From: CBDCYS01 sp965226245
Lineage (GTDB): Bacteria; Acidobacteriota; Terriglobia; Bryobacterales; UBA6623
DNA length: 64,000 nucleotides
Assembly: GCA_965226245.1 (NCBI GenBank)
Contig: CBDDCL010000015.1
Location: 6,200,001 to 6,264,000 of the forward strand
Reading direction: 5' to 3'
In this document: one piece after another, positions 1 to 9,346 of the stretch
How the letters are laid out: each line of letters starts with the position of its first letter
Numbering within the stretch: the first letter of the stretch is position 1
The notes under the pieces: generated by a model
Told to the model about the DNA's origin: nothing
Database searches by the model: none
What the model saw: the letters and a program-made list of their open reading frames with translations, nothing else
Position numbers and translations under genes: made by a program

Positions 1-67
1 ACAAACCCTGTTCGCTGGCTAACATGTGAATGCGGCCGACCGGCGATTCGACGCTAGAGTAGTTCAT
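1..67 (-). CDS. ogt: Methylated-DNA--protein-cysteine methyltransferase (Ogt-type), N-terminus only
   Basis: Reading leftwards from ATG at 67 gives MNYSSVESPVGRIHMLASEQ, which resembles the start of Ogt/MGMT proteins (short beta strand, then SPVG, then an LAS-type strand). These proteins remove alkyl groups from O6-alkylguanine by transferring them to their own cysteine. A strong ribosome binding site (GGGAGGAG) lies just upstream on the minus strand at about 77-84. The catalytic PCHR region lies outside the window, so the assignment rests on 22 residues and the start context. It is divergent from the dehydrogenase gene to the right. Confidence 0.55.
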   Translation of the reverse strand, partial: MNYSSVESPVGRIHMLASEQGL

Positions 68-240
68 TGACGGTACTCCTCCCAACCGGATTATCTGGCT
101 GGGCTGCCTGAAGCAGCTTCATGCTAGCATACCGGCGCGGCCTGGTCTCGGCGGCCGGCGGAGCAAGCGGGATGCCGGAGCAAGCTGTTCAGGACTTGCC
201 CGTTCGCCAGTGTTCCCGATACTGGCCGGCACAGAAAACC

Positions 241-1371
241 ATGTCCGATCCACGCCTGATTCCACCCGAACCGCTGCGGCGTTTCGTTCATCAAATATTC
301 CAGTCCATGGGAGCCGACGAAGATGCCGCCGGGGAGGCCTCGAGCCACTTGATACGGTCCAACCTCTCGGGGCACGACTCACACGGCGTCATGCGCCTGA
401 AGCAATACGCGCATCAGTTTGACTCCGGCGTCTTGGTTCCCTCGGCGCGTCCCGTCGTAACCCGTCAAACCGCCGTGACCGCGTTGATTGACGCCCAGCG
501 CGGCATTGGTCAGTATTCGACGGCGTTCGCTCTGGAGTGGGCGATGAGCCACGCCAAGGAGAATGGCATCGCCGTCGCGACGATTCGGCACTCCACTCAC
601 ATAGGCCGCCTGGGTGAGTACTCCGAAAGGGCAGCGGAAAAAGGGTTCGTGACGATGATCACCGCCGGGGCGGCCGGTCTGGGAGTCGGGGGCATGGCGC
701 CCTGGGGCGGCCGGGACCGTTTTCTGGCTCCGAGCCCCTGGGCCTTCGGCGTGCCCGCAGCGGGCCGAGCCCCTGTTGTCTTCGACGCCGCTATGACAAC
801 CGTGGCTCAGGGCAAAGTAAGGGTGGCGCACGACAAAGGAGAGCAACTCCCGCTTGATTGCATCACCGGCCCGGAAGGCAAACCAAGCACGAATCCGCCG
901 GACTTCTACGCCGGAGGTACGCTTGTTCCCCTTGGCGGCCAGGTCGCCGGGCACAAAGGCTCGGGCCTGGCTCTTGTAGCTGCATTGCTCGGCGGGCTAG
1001 GGATGATCGATGATCCCGAACCGTCGCTGATCGGTGCTGCCATTCAAGATGGTTCGGCCAATGACCGGGGACGCATCTCCGGCGTCTTTCTTGTGGTTGT
1101 GGACCCTTCCTGCTTCGGCGACGCCGAACGCTACCAAGCCATGGTCGCCGAAACTCTGCTGGTGATGAAGGACGTTGCGCCCGCCAACGCAGCCGCTGAG
1201 ATCCTTGCGCCCGGTGAGTGGGAGTTGCGAAACCGCCGGGTGCGCGGGCGGGCGGGTATTCCTCTTCCGGAACTGACCTGCCGCGAGCTGGCCGAGATCG
1301 GCGCCCGCTTTGGCGTGCGGGTCCCCAAGGCGCTGACGCGACCGGATGGCGGCGGGATTCAAAGCGTGTGA
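241..1371 (+). CDS. Ldh family NAD(P)-dependent oxidoreductase (malate/lactate dehydrogenase-like)
   Basis: A 376-residue protein of the type-2 malate/L-lactate dehydrogenase family (Ldh_2), which oxidises 2-hydroxyacids such as malate, lactate or ureidoglycolate with NAD(P). Family signatures are visible: HDSHGVMRL near residue 45, IRHSTHIGRLGEYS near 120, and GHKGSGLAL near 240. The length fits the family (about 340-380). The frame is open back to 121, but the extra 40 residues are low-complexity and unlike the family, so ATG 241 is preferred, although no clear ribosome binding site precedes it. The substrate cannot be told from sequence. It is cytosolic and stands alone. Confidence 0.85.
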   Translation: MSDPRLIPPEPLRRFVHQIFQSMGADEDAAGEASSHLIRSNLSGHDSHGVMRLKQYAHQFDSGVLVPSARPVVTRQTAVTALIDAQRGIGQYSTAFALEWAMSHAKENGIAVATIRHSTHIGRLGEYSERAAEKGFVTMITAGAAGLGVGGMAPWGGRDRFLAPSPWAFGVPAAGRAPVVFDAAMTTVAQGKVRVAHDKGEQLPLDCITGPEGKPSTNPPDFYAGGTLVPLGGQVAGHKGSGLALVAALLGGLGMIDDPEPSLIGAAIQDGSANDRGRISGVFLVVVDPSCFGDAERYQAMVAETLLVMKDVAPANAAAEILAPGEWELRNRRVRGRAGIPLPELTCRELAEIGARFGVRVPKALTRPDGGGIQSV

Positions 1372-1401
1372 CGACGTATCTTTTCCAAGTAAAATAGACC
1401 C

Positions 1402-1686
1402 ATGGCTAAAGCGACTTGGGAAGGGGCTGTTCTGGCGGAAAGCGACAACTGCGTTCAGGTTGAGGGAAATTACTACTTCCCCCCTGATTCCGTCAGCCGG
1501 GAGTACTTCAGATCCAGCAGTGAAAGCTCGCGCTGCCCTTGGAAAGGTGACGCCAGCTACCACGACATAGAGGTTGACGGCAAACGCAACCCGGCGGCGG
1601 CATGGTATTACCCCGAGCCGAAGGACGCCGCGAAGGAAATCAAAGACCATATCGCTTTCTGGCGCGGCGTGAGCGTCGAAGGCTAA
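1402..1686 (+). CDS. DUF427 domain-containing protein
   Basis: A 94-residue protein with the complete DUF427 fold pattern: ATWEGAVLAESDNCVQVEGN, then YFPPDSV, then a SRCPWKGDASYHDI segment and AAWYYPEPKDAA near the end. The family is small, cytosolic and of unsettled function; it is widespread in actinobacteria, acidobacteria and proteobacteria. It follows the dehydrogenase by 30 bp on the same strand, so the two could be co-transcribed. The start is the first ATG and agrees with family length. Confidence 0.85.
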   Translation: MAKATWEGAVLAESDNCVQVEGNYYFPPDSVSREYFRSSSESSRCPWKGDASYHDIEVDGKRNPAAAWYYPEPKDAAKEIKDHIAFWRGVSVEG

Positions 1687-1838
1687 TCTTGGCCGTCCGA
1701 ATCGTCCGTCCCTTCATCCAGAAGGAGCGCTCGACAAAGGCTCGGTTGTGAAAAAGATGGTAGTTGACCGCCCTCAGAGCCAGAACTAGGCGTGCCCGGA
1801 CGCTCGACCTCCATCAGAATCTGATAGGGTTTGTGGTC

Positions 1839-2267
1839 ATGGCGGAGGACTTGAAGGCGCTCGTAAAGCGCATTGCCAGCAGAGGTGGCTCTCGTTCGGA
1901 AGCCACTTTGCAGGCAGATATTCGGCAATTCTTGCTCACCGCCCCCCTCGATCTCGAGGCCGCCGATCTGCGGGACATCCATCTCGAGTCCCCCGTCGGA
2001 GACCGCCGACGAATCGACATCGAAGCTGGTTCAACGGTGATCGAAGTCAAGCGTGACCTGCGCAAGGGCAACGTCCTAGATGACGCTGTGAAGCAATTGG
2101 GGGGCTACGTGAGCACCCGCGAAAGCCAAACGGGCAATCGGTACGTTGGCGTCCTCACGGACGGAGCGGAATGGCGATGCTATCACTCCTCGGTAGACCA
2201 GCTCGCCGAGGTCTCATCGCTCATGGTCAGCGCGGCCAGTCCCGATCTAGATCAATTACTCATTTAG
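1839..2267 (+). pseudogene. N-terminal nuclease part of a fused restriction-modification enzyme (segment 1 of 3)
   Basis: A 142-residue open segment with a PD-(D/E)xK-like look: IDIEAGSTVIEVKRDLRKG provides the Asp and the ExK pair, followed by a helix (DDAVKQLGGYV) and GNRYVGVLTDGAEWRCY, as in the HsdR-type N-terminal nuclease domain. It ends at TAG 2265-2267. The same frame continues after the stop with LDGVMATVRGL, and no further stop occurs before the methylase domain. The join LLI-stop-LDGV would fit a tryptophan (TGG) mutated to TAG, making this the 5' part of a broken single gene rather than a separate one. Confidence 0.65.
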
Positions 2268-2279
2268 CTGGATGGCGTA

Positions 2280-3335
2280 ATGGCGACTGTCCGTGGACTA
2301 GTTCCCACATCCGAAGCGATCCGCACCCGGATGGGAGCCGGCATGAGCTGGCACGACCTCGATCAGGCAACGCTCGCGGCTCTCTTTGAGAGACACAAGC
2401 AATCGCAATCACTCCAGGTCAAGCGTGAACTGTGGGCCCGGCTACTCACTTCGGCACTAGGGTCCCAATTCGAGGACACGGATGAGCTATTCGTTGAGCA
2501 CACCCTGCTGGTCAATACGGCAGAGATTATCGCCCACGCGGTTCTAGGGCTCCAAGTTGAGCTGCTGCCGCCGGCCACGCTCCTCTCGGGCAGCAAGCTC
2601 ACCGAGCATGGGATTGTCGGAGTCGTTGACAGTGATTTCTTCGATTGGGTAGTCGAGATCCCGGAGGGTGTGACGTTCATTCGAACGCTCGCTCGCCGCT
2701 TGGCCCGCTTCGATTGGAGCGCTGTTGAACACGACGTTCTAAAAATACTCTACGAGTCGGTGATCAGTCAGGACACTCGCAAAAGACTGGGGGAGTATTA
2801 CACGCCTGATTGGCTTGCGGAACATATCGTCGAAACGGCTGTCCAAGACCCGCTCCGGGAACGAGTGCTGGATGCCGCCTGCGGGTCAGGGACCTTCCTG
2901 TTTCACGCTGTCCGCCGCTACATCGCAGCGGCTGAAGCCGCTCGACAATCTCTCCCGGAGTTGTTGCGCGGAGTCACGGAGCACGTTGTCGGGGTTGATC
3001 TTCACCCTGTCGCGGTCACACTCGCCCGAGTCACTTACTTGCTCGCGATCGGCCGCAAAAGGCTCTCTGATCCCAACCGGTCCCATGTCCACGTGCCCGT
3101 TTATCTCGGAGACGCCATGCAGTGGAGGCAGCGGCGAAAGGATCTTCTAACCGGGGACCAGCTCGTTATCGAGACCGACGACGGACGGGAACTCTTCGCG
3201 TCCGAACTGCGGTTGCCAGCGAGCCTGCTCGGCGATGCTGCCAGATTCGACCAGTTAGTCGGCGAACTTGCGAAAAAAGCAACAATCGGGTGGCTCCACG
3301 TCTTTGACCGCCATCTTCCAGCGATTTGCTGTTAA
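2280..3335 (+). pseudogene. N6-adenine DNA methylase part of the restriction-modification enzyme (segment 2 of 3)
   Basis: A 351-residue segment with the pre-methylase helical domain and SAM-binding motif: TRKRLGEYYTPDWLAEHIV followed by VLDAACGSGTFLFHA (motif I, about residues 195-210). This is the N6_Mtase / Eco57I-like arrangement seen in type IIG enzymes, where cutting and methylating lie in one chain. It is in the same frame as the nuclease segment upstream. Its frame drifts off after ELAKKA at an A6 run (3273-3278), and the family sequence resumes one frame over in the next segment. Confidence 0.7.
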
Positions 3336-4848
3336 CAGTAAAGACCAAGCCGTGATCACGGCTACATTTCAGACCATGTGCGGGCTTCATCAGGGCGGCC
3401 GGAACCACATCTGGGGCTACTTCATTCGCAATTTGGCTCGGCCGGTCTGGCTGGCGAGGTCTGAGAATCGAGTTGATGTGCTTGTCGGCAACCCACCCTG
3501 GCTGGCCTATCGGCACATGACGTTGGACATGCAGTCCAGCTTCCAGAAGATGAGCAAAGCGCGGGGCCTTTGGCACGGTGCAACCGTCGCCACGCATCAA
3601 GATCTGTCTGCGCTGTTTGTCGCGCGGATCGCGCAGCTTTACCTCAAGCAGGGAGGGCGATTGGCGCTGGTCATGCCCAACGCCGTTGTTGACCGTGCCC
3701 AGTTCGCTGGGTTTCGAAGCGGCTTGTTTCCAGATAGCACCGATCCTACTCAGATCGAATTCTCCCAACCATGGGATCTGAGACGCCTCCGCCCCCACTT
3801 CTTCCCTCGCGCCGCGGCAGTCGTCTTCGGAACGAAGGCCGACACTGCTTCAGTTATGCCGACGTTGGTACAGGCTTGGTCGGGCCGGGTTCCTGAGGAC
3901 AACCCCGATTGGGCCAGCGTTGCGAAGGCCGTCGAACGTTCAGACGGTTTCGCCAGGCCATTTAGCCCGGACGTCGAATCGCCTTACCGTGCGCGATTTA
4001 CTCAGGGAGCGATCTTCGCGCCGCGCTTGTTATTTCTAGTCAAGCGACAGGCGCCCGGGCCATTGGGCGTTCCAACAGGCCGAGCACGAGTTCGCTCACA
4101 TAGAAGCGCCAACGAGAAAAAGCCGTGGAAAGGCCTCGCGGACTTCGAGGGTATCGTTGAATCGGAGTTCGTCCGTCCACTGTTGTCGGGAGAGACCACG
4201 ATTCCCTTTCGAACGCTAGAGGCTTTGGAAGTAATCCTCCCTTGGGACTCAGGCAGGTTGCTTGAGTCAAGTGATGACCGGCTCGATCTGTATCCGGGGC
4301 TCGCTGACTGGTGGAGACGCGCAGAGGACTGCTGGATAGGGCACAGGTCGAGCGCGCGTCTGACTCTGCGTGAGCAGCTAGATTACCGGAGCAAGTTAAG
4401 CAGGCAATTTCCAATTCAGCAGCGCCGGGTTGTCTACCCGAAGTCCGGCATGCACCTCGTTGCTGCCCGTGTAAACTTGCCACGCGCAGTCATAAACAAC
4501 AGCTTGTATTGGGCTACCGTCGCAACTGACGACGAAGCTCACTACCTCTGTGCGATTCTAAACTCGCCGATAATGACTGCTCTAGTTCGTCCGCTGATGT
4601 CCTATGGCAAGGATGAACGTGACTTTCATAAGCACATCTGGCAGGTTCCCGTTCCAGAGTTCGACTCAAGCAACGATCTGCATGTGGCACTGTCACGGCT
4701 GGGGCTCGCGGCAGAGAAGCTAGCGGCAGAGGTCGATCTGGATCTTGGCAAACACTTCTCCGCGCTTCGCAGGCAAGTGCGCCAGCACTTACAAGAGACT
4801 GACACGGGCCGGGAAATCGATGAGCTCGTGAAAGATCTATTGGCGTGA
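3268..4848 (+). pseudogene. C-terminal methylase and target-recognition part of the restriction-modification enzyme (segment 3 of 3)
   Basis: A 526-residue segment containing the methylase catalytic motif NPPW (DVLVGNPPWLAYRHM, near residue 75), then a region with LALVMPNAVVDRAQF and a long C-terminal part typical of the target-recognition domain of Eco57I-like enzymes. The listed ATG 3268 is internal to the ancestral gene. Homology-like sequence probably starts at STSLTAIFQRF. Together segments 1-3 (1839-4848) would make one protein of about 1000 residues. As read, nuclease, motif I and motif IV are in different products, so activity is unlikely unless the breaks are sequencing errors. Confidence 0.7.
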
Positions 4849-4950
4849 CGCTAAGCAACTGCGAGAGTACACGCTCTTCAATCGAAATCCGCTCGATGAT
4901 GGGGACGCCGGCCCACGGGCACGCCCTCGCAGTCACGGCTCGGGCGCGGT

Positions 4951-6810
4951 CTACTCGACGGTTACACTTTTGGCCAGGTTGCGCGGCTGGTCGACATCGC
5001 ATCCGCGGAGCACTCCAATATGGTAGGCAAGCAGTTGCAGCGGCACGATCTCGAGAATCGGCAGCAGCAGCTCGGGGGCGGCGGGGACCTCGATGATGTC
5101 TTCCACCAGCGACGGCAAAGTTCTGTCTTCTTGGTTCACCAATGCCACGACGCGGCCCTGGCGCGCCTGGACTTCCCTGATGTTGGCGACAGTCTTTTCG
5201 TAACGGACTCGGCTGCTTTCACTGGCCGGATCTTGCGTGGCGATCACGACCACCGGCAGATCTTCATCGATCAGCGCATTGGGCCCGTGCTTCATTTCGC
5301 CAGCCGGGTAGCCCTCGGCGTGGATGTAGGAGATTTCCTTGAGCTTGAGGGCTCCCTCGAGAGCAATGGGATAGTGAATTCCGCGTCCGAGAAACAAGAA
5401 GTCCGAGGCGCGGTAAAGGGTTCGCGCCAACTGTTCGCATCGATCGTCGCAGTTGAGAACCGCCTCCAGCTTGTTGGGGACGGCGAGAAGCTCCTGAACC
5501 AGGTTCTTCGACAAAGCCGGCGAGATTCTCTTCTTCGTTTGGCCCAGGTAAAGCGCAAGAATCGCCAACGCCGCTAGTTGAGCAGTAAATGCCTTCGTCG
5601 AGGCAACACCAATCTCGGGGCCGGCGTGGGTATAGACGGTGCCTGTCGCCTCGCGGGTCAGCATGGAGCCGAGCACGTTGCAGATCGCCAGCGTCTTCGA
5701 TCCCTTGCTGATCGCTTCACGCTGGGCGGCCAGCGTGTCGGCGGTTTCGCCCGACTGGCTGATCAGCACGGTCAGAGTCTTGTCGCTGAGAATCGGATCA
5801 CGATAGCGAAACTCGCTGCCGTAGTCGACTTCCACGGGCAACTGGCTGAGTTGCTCGATCATGAACTTGCCCGCCAGCGCCGCGTGCCAGGATGTGCCGC
5901 ACGCCACAATGCGCACTTCTTCGATGGCCCCGCACTCCGCGGGAGTGATCTCCATCTCGTCGAGGAACACCTGCCCGGTTTCCCGGCCCACGCGGCCCAG
6001 CAAGGTGTCGCGAACCGCCCGCGGCTGCTCGAAGACTTCTTTGAGCATGAAGTGCTTGTAGCCGCCTTTTTCCGCCATCACCGGGTCCCACAGGATGTGC
6101 TGCACCGGGCGGTTCACGGGACGGCCTTCAAAGTCCATCACACGGACACCACGCGGCGTGAGCACGGCTATGTCGCCATCCGCCAGAAAAAACATGTCTC
6201 GCGTGCGATGCAGTATCGCGGGCACGTCGGAGGCCACGAAGTACTCGTTGTCACCCAGTCCCACGACGGCCGGCGGGCCGCTTCGGGCGGCAACAATCTT
6301 TCGCGGATCGCGCTTCGAGACGGCGGCCAGAGCGAACACACCCCGGAGCCGGCGAATCGCCTGTCGCAGGGCTTCTTCCAAGCAGACGCCAGGGCCGCTA
6401 TGTTTCGCAATCAAATGCGCAATGACTTCCGTATCGGTATCGGTGACAAACTCGTGCCCCTGTTCTTCGAGTTCCGCCTTTAGCGGGAGGTAGTTCTCGA
6501 CGATTCCGTTGTGGACGACGACAATATCGCCGGTCGAATCACGGTGAGGGTGGGCGTTCTCCTCGGTCGGCCGGCCGTGGGTCGCCCAGCGAGTGTGGCC
6601 AATGCCGCAGGAGCCGGCGAGCGGGTTGAGCCTCAGCGCTTCCTCGAGGTTGCGGAGCTTGCCGGCGGCCCGGCGCACTCCCAGGCTCTCTCCGTTGGCG
6701 CTGACCGCGAGTCCGGCGGAATCATAGCCGCGATACTCCAGACGGCGCAGACTGTCGATGATGATCGGCGCCGCCTCATTCGGTCCTATATAACCTACGA
6801 TTCCGCACAT
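4951..6810 (-). CDS. glmS: Glutamine--fructose-6-phosphate aminotransferase (isomerising)
   Basis: A 619-residue enzyme making glucosamine-6-phosphate from fructose-6-phosphate and glutamine, the first step to UDP-GlcNAc for cell wall. It starts MCGIVGYIGP, with the Cys2 nucleophile of the N-terminal glutaminase domain. The second half holds two SIS sugar-isomerase domains (CGTSWHAALAGKF, ISQSGETADTLAA) and ends LAKSVTVE, the conserved C-terminus. Length is normal. It is the last gene of the minus-strand run, six bases after purS. No glmS ribozyme-like leader was seen, and the short upstream gap leaves no room for one. Confidence 0.97.
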   Translation of the reverse strand: MCGIVGYIGPNEAAPIIIDSLRRLEYRGYDSAGLAVSANGESLGVRRAAGKLRNLEEALRLNPLAGSCGIGHTRWATHGRPTEENAHPHRDSTGDIVVVHNGIVENYLPLKAELEEQGHEFVTDTDTEVIAHLIAKHSGPGVCLEEALRQAIRRLRGVFALAAVSKRDPRKIVAARSGPPAVVGLGDNEYFVASDVPAILHRTRDMFFLADGDIAVLTPRGVRVMDFEGRPVNRPVQHILWDPVMAEKGGYKHFMLKEVFEQPRAVRDTLLGRVGRETGQVFLDEMEITPAECGAIEEVRIVACGTSWHAALAGKFMIEQLSQLPVEVDYGSEFRYRDPILSDKTLTVLISQSGETADTLAAQREAISKGSKTLAICNVLGSMLTREATGTVYTHAGPEIGVASTKAFTAQLAALAILALYLGQTKKRISPALSKNLVQELLAVPNKLEAVLNCDDRCEQLARTLYRASDFLFLGRGIHYPIALEGALKLKEISYIHAEGYPAGEMKHGPNALIDEDLPVVVIATQDPASESSRVRYEKTVANIREVQARQGRVVALVNQEDRTLPSLVEDIIEVPAAPELLLPILEIVPLQLLAYHIGVLRGCDVDQPRNLAKSVTVE

Positions 6811-6816
6811 ATGGCG

Positions 6817-7062
6817 TCAGCTCTTCCAGTCGATGTGATACTCCTCGATAACGGGATTCGCCAGAACTTCACGAGCGATCTTGTCGACCTGTTCCCGAGC
6901 GGCTTCTTGCGGCGTCTCGTCGCCGATTTCCACTTCGAAATACTTGCCCTGTCTCACATCGAGGACATTCTTGTGGCCGAGCCCGTTGAGCGTGGAGCAG
7001 ATGGTGCGGCCCTGGGGATCAAGGACGGTCTTTTTGAAGCTGACGTGGATAACTGCCTGCAT
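6817..7062 (-). CDS. purS: Phosphoribosylformylglycinamidine synthase subunit PurS
   Basis: An 81-residue protein with the PurS pattern: an initial strand (QAVIHVSFKKTVLDPQG), GLGHKNVLDVRQGKYFEVEI in the middle and NPVIEEYHID at the end. PurS is the small subunit that bridges PurL and PurQ in step 4 of purine synthesis. It is full length for the family. It sits between mnmE (12 bp gap) and glmS (6 bp gap), so it is almost certainly co-transcribed with them. purL and purQ are not in the window. Confidence 0.93.
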   Translation of the reverse strand: MQAVIHVSFKKTVLDPQGRTICSTLNGLGHKNVLDVRQGKYFEVEIGDETPQEAAREQVDKIAREVLANPVIEEYHIDWKS

Positions 7063-7074
7063 GACTTATTATTG

Positions 7075-8484
7075 TCACTTTCCGATGCAGAAGGTCGAGA
7101 AGATGTTGCCTAGTATGTCCTCTACCGTGGTCGCTCCGGTTACCTGGTCGATTGGCCGCAGCGCCCCGTAGAGGTCCAGCAAAAACATCTCGTGCGGCAC
7201 ACCGGCGTCCACGGCGGCTTGCGCGTTTTCTAATTGACCCAGCGACTCCTTGAGCAAGGTTTCGTGGCGGATATTGGTGATGAAGCTGCCCTCTTGGACC
7301 TCGCCGCGATTCGGAAAAACCGTCTCATGGATTTGTTCGCGCAGCTCGCTGATGCCTTCTCCTGTTAGCGCGGAGACGCGCAGCAGTTCTTCGCCGGGAT
7401 GCGCTTTCGCGGGCAAATCACTCTTGTTGCCAACGAGCAAGCCGCGGCCAGCCTCACGGGCCTTCGACCATATTTCTCTATCGGTGGCTTCGAGGTCCTC
7501 CGAGAGGTCGATCACAACCAAAATCAGGTCGGCGTCGGCAAGAGCTTCGTAGCTCCGCTCGACTCCCATGGATTCGGCGACGTCCTGTGCCGGCCGGATG
7601 CCGGCGGTATCAATCAGTTTTACCGGTAATCCGCGGATGGAAACGACTTCGCTGACCGCGTCGCGAGTTGTGCCGGGCAGCTCGGTGACGATCGCACGCT
7701 CCTGTGCCAGCAGGCTGTTGAACAGGCTTGATTTGCCGACATTCGGACGGCCCAGTATCGCCAGCGTCAATCCGCCGCGAACAACCTTTCCGAAACGGAA
7801 GCTGTCGGTCAGCTTCCGAACACCCTCGATCACCGGGCGAAGCCGCGAAAGGATTTGGTCGTCGGAGGCGACGCTGATATCGTCCTCGGCGAAATCGATT
7901 CCGGCCTCCAGCAGCGCGATGAGGTCGCAGAGCTGTTTCTTGAGCGGCGAGAGGCGGCGGGAGAGCGCTCCTTCGACCTGCTGCACGGCGACGCGCGCCT
8001 GGTAGAGCGTCGTGGCCTCGATCAAATCACGAACCGCTTCGGCCTGCGCTAAGTCGATGCGTCCGTTCAGGAAGGCTCGCTGGGTGAACTCGCCGGGCTC
8101 GGCCAGCCGCGCCCCCAGCTCGATCGCTCTCTCAATCGTGAATGACAACACCACGGGCGAACCGTGGCAAGACAGCTCGACAACATCCTCGGCTGTATAG
8201 GAATGAGGCTTCTGAAAGAAAGTAACGACGATCTGATCGACGACCCGATTTTCCTGGTCGACCAGCTCGGCGACGGTGGCATGGTGAGCCGCGGGGAACT
8301 TCTTCCCTTGGCCGGAATCACCGCGGATCAGGCGTTCGGTAATCGCGACCGCGCCGGGTCCCGACAAGCGCACGACACCCAGCCCTCCCCGGCCCGGCGG
8401 AGTCGAAAGAGCGACGATGGTGTCTTCGGGAAGAAGGGGACGAGACTGGCACGCAGGCTGGGGTTCAGCGGGAGGCAAGTTCAA
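7075..8484 (-). CDS. mnmE: tRNA uridine-5-carboxymethylaminomethyl(34) synthesis GTPase MnmE
   Basis: A 469-residue potassium-dependent GTPase that with MnmG modifies wobble U34 of certain tRNAs. The N-terminal folate-binding domain carries DTIVALSTPPGRGGLGVVRLSG. The G domain has GRPNVGKSSLFN (G1, about residue 230), DTAGIR (G3) and NKSD (G4). The protein ends in FCIGK, with the catalytic C-x-G-K tail intact. It is downstream of jag by six bases, an arrangement known from the rpmH-rnpA-yidC-jag-mnmE cluster. Confidence 0.97.
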   Translation of the reverse strand: MNLPPAEPQPACQSRPLLPEDTIVALSTPPGRGGLGVVRLSGPGAVAITERLIRGDSGQGKKFPAAHHATVAELVDQENRVVDQIVVTFFQKPHSYTAEDVVELSCHGSPVVLSFTIERAIELGARLAEPGEFTQRAFLNGRIDLAQAEAVRDLIEATTLYQARVAVQQVEGALSRRLSPLKKQLCDLIALLEAGIDFAEDDISVASDDQILSRLRPVIEGVRKLTDSFRFGKVVRGGLTLAILGRPNVGKSSLFNSLLAQERAIVTELPGTTRDAVSEVVSIRGLPVKLIDTAGIRPAQDVAESMGVERSYEALADADLILVVIDLSEDLEATDREIWSKAREAGRGLLVGNKSDLPAKAHPGEELLRVSALTGEGISELREQIHETVFPNRGEVQEGSFITNIRHETLLKESLGQLENAQAAVDAGVPHEMFLLDLYGALRPIDQVTGATTVEDILGNIFSTFCIGK

Positions 8485-8490
8485 CCCCCA

Positions 8491-9006
8491 CTATCGTCGT
8501 TCTTTGGGATCGACTGCGTAGACGACCGTGTGCCGGCGGGGAGCGACGCCTTCCGACAGGGATTTCACTTCCGGATCATCGCTGAGCGCCAGGTGGATGA
8601 TGCGCCGCTCGCGCGAGGTCATGGGCTGAAACCGGAACGGAACGCCTGCTTGTTTGACTTTCTCGGCGGCCGCCTCCGCGCTCAGCCGCAGCTCTTCGAT
8701 GCGCAGTACGCGATAGTCCTGGCAGTCGAAAACGAGCCGGTACCGTTCCCGGTGCGGGACGCGCAAAGCCTCCAGGGTCAACTGCTCGATCGCCAGCAAC
8801 AGCTCGCCGCGCTGGGAGAGGAGCAAGTCGGTATCCGAGCCCTGAAAGTTGACGATCAAGTCCGGAGAAAAGAGATTTCGGTTTTGCAGGTTCTCCCCGG
8901 ACTCCACCGCGTAGTTCAGCTCCAGTTGGGCCGCCTTCAGCAGCGGCCCCACAAAGCCATCGATTTTGGGTTCGATGGCCTCGACCGTCCAGTCTTGAAA
9001 AGACAT
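8491..9006 (-). CDS. jag: Jag/KhpB family RNA-binding protein (KH and R3H domains)
   Basis: A 171-residue protein. The middle holds a KH-type domain (PDLIVNFQGSDTDLLLSQRG, LLLAIEQLTLEAL) and the end an R3H domain with the RxxxH core in SRERRIIHLALSDD. The N-terminal Jag_N domain of Firmicutes proteins is absent, as is common outside that phylum. It binds RNA and sits in its usual place between yidC and mnmE. It is separated from yidC by a 340 bp gap holding a palindromic element, so it may need its own promoter. Confidence 0.85.
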   Translation of the reverse strand: MSFQDWTVEAIEPKIDGFVGPLLKAAQLELNYAVESGENLQNRNLFSPDLIVNFQGSDTDLLLSQRGELLLAIEQLTLEALRVPHRERYRLVFDCQDYRVLRIEELRLSAEAAAEKVKQAGVPFRFQPMTSRERRIIHLALSDDPEVKSLSEGVAPRRHTVVYAVDPKERR

Positions 9007-9031
9007 TTCTTAGCGGAAGAGAGCCGGATAC

Positions 9032-9191
9032 ACTAGCAGCCCGTGACAAAAGTGTGCTCGGGCGAAAAAGGGGGACTGCCACCCATTTCCGCTTCTCCAA
9101 TCCATTCTAAAATCAGCGCTTCGTCGAAAGGAAATTGGCTGGCTGTCCCCTTTTTCGCGTCCTCGGACTTCCGCCACGGGCTGCTGGCTAG
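9032..9191. repeat. MITE-like palindromic element between yidC and jag
   Basis: The two ends are inverted copies. CTAGCAGCCCGTG at 9033-9045 matches CACGGGCTGCTGGCTAG at 9175-9191, and the inner parts GCGAAAAAGGGGGAC (9062-9076) and GTCCCCTTTTTCGC also pair, giving a terminal inverted repeat of about 48 bp with scattered mismatches. There is no coding capacity. Its form fits a small non-autonomous element or a REP-like hairpin. Two further short GGGGACAGTC-type motifs follow at about 9224 and 9297. It lies inside the rpmH-to-glmS gene run. Confidence 0.7.
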
Positions 9192-9346
9192 TTTCCGGCG
9201 CAGAATTCGGAAATTCATTGCTCTGGGGACAGTCAGCCAAATTTCGCGCCTCGCACTTTAACGGTTTAGGCGAAGAAACCAGACCGGCGCGAAAATTGGT
9301 GACAGTCCCCGAATAGCGGCATCACGCATTTTGCGCCGCAAACTAG

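Noticed and set aside
4951..6810. Long plus-strand frames opposite glmS, mnmE and dnaK.
   Set aside because: They are antisense shadows of high-GC genes; the minus-strand products are unmistakable.
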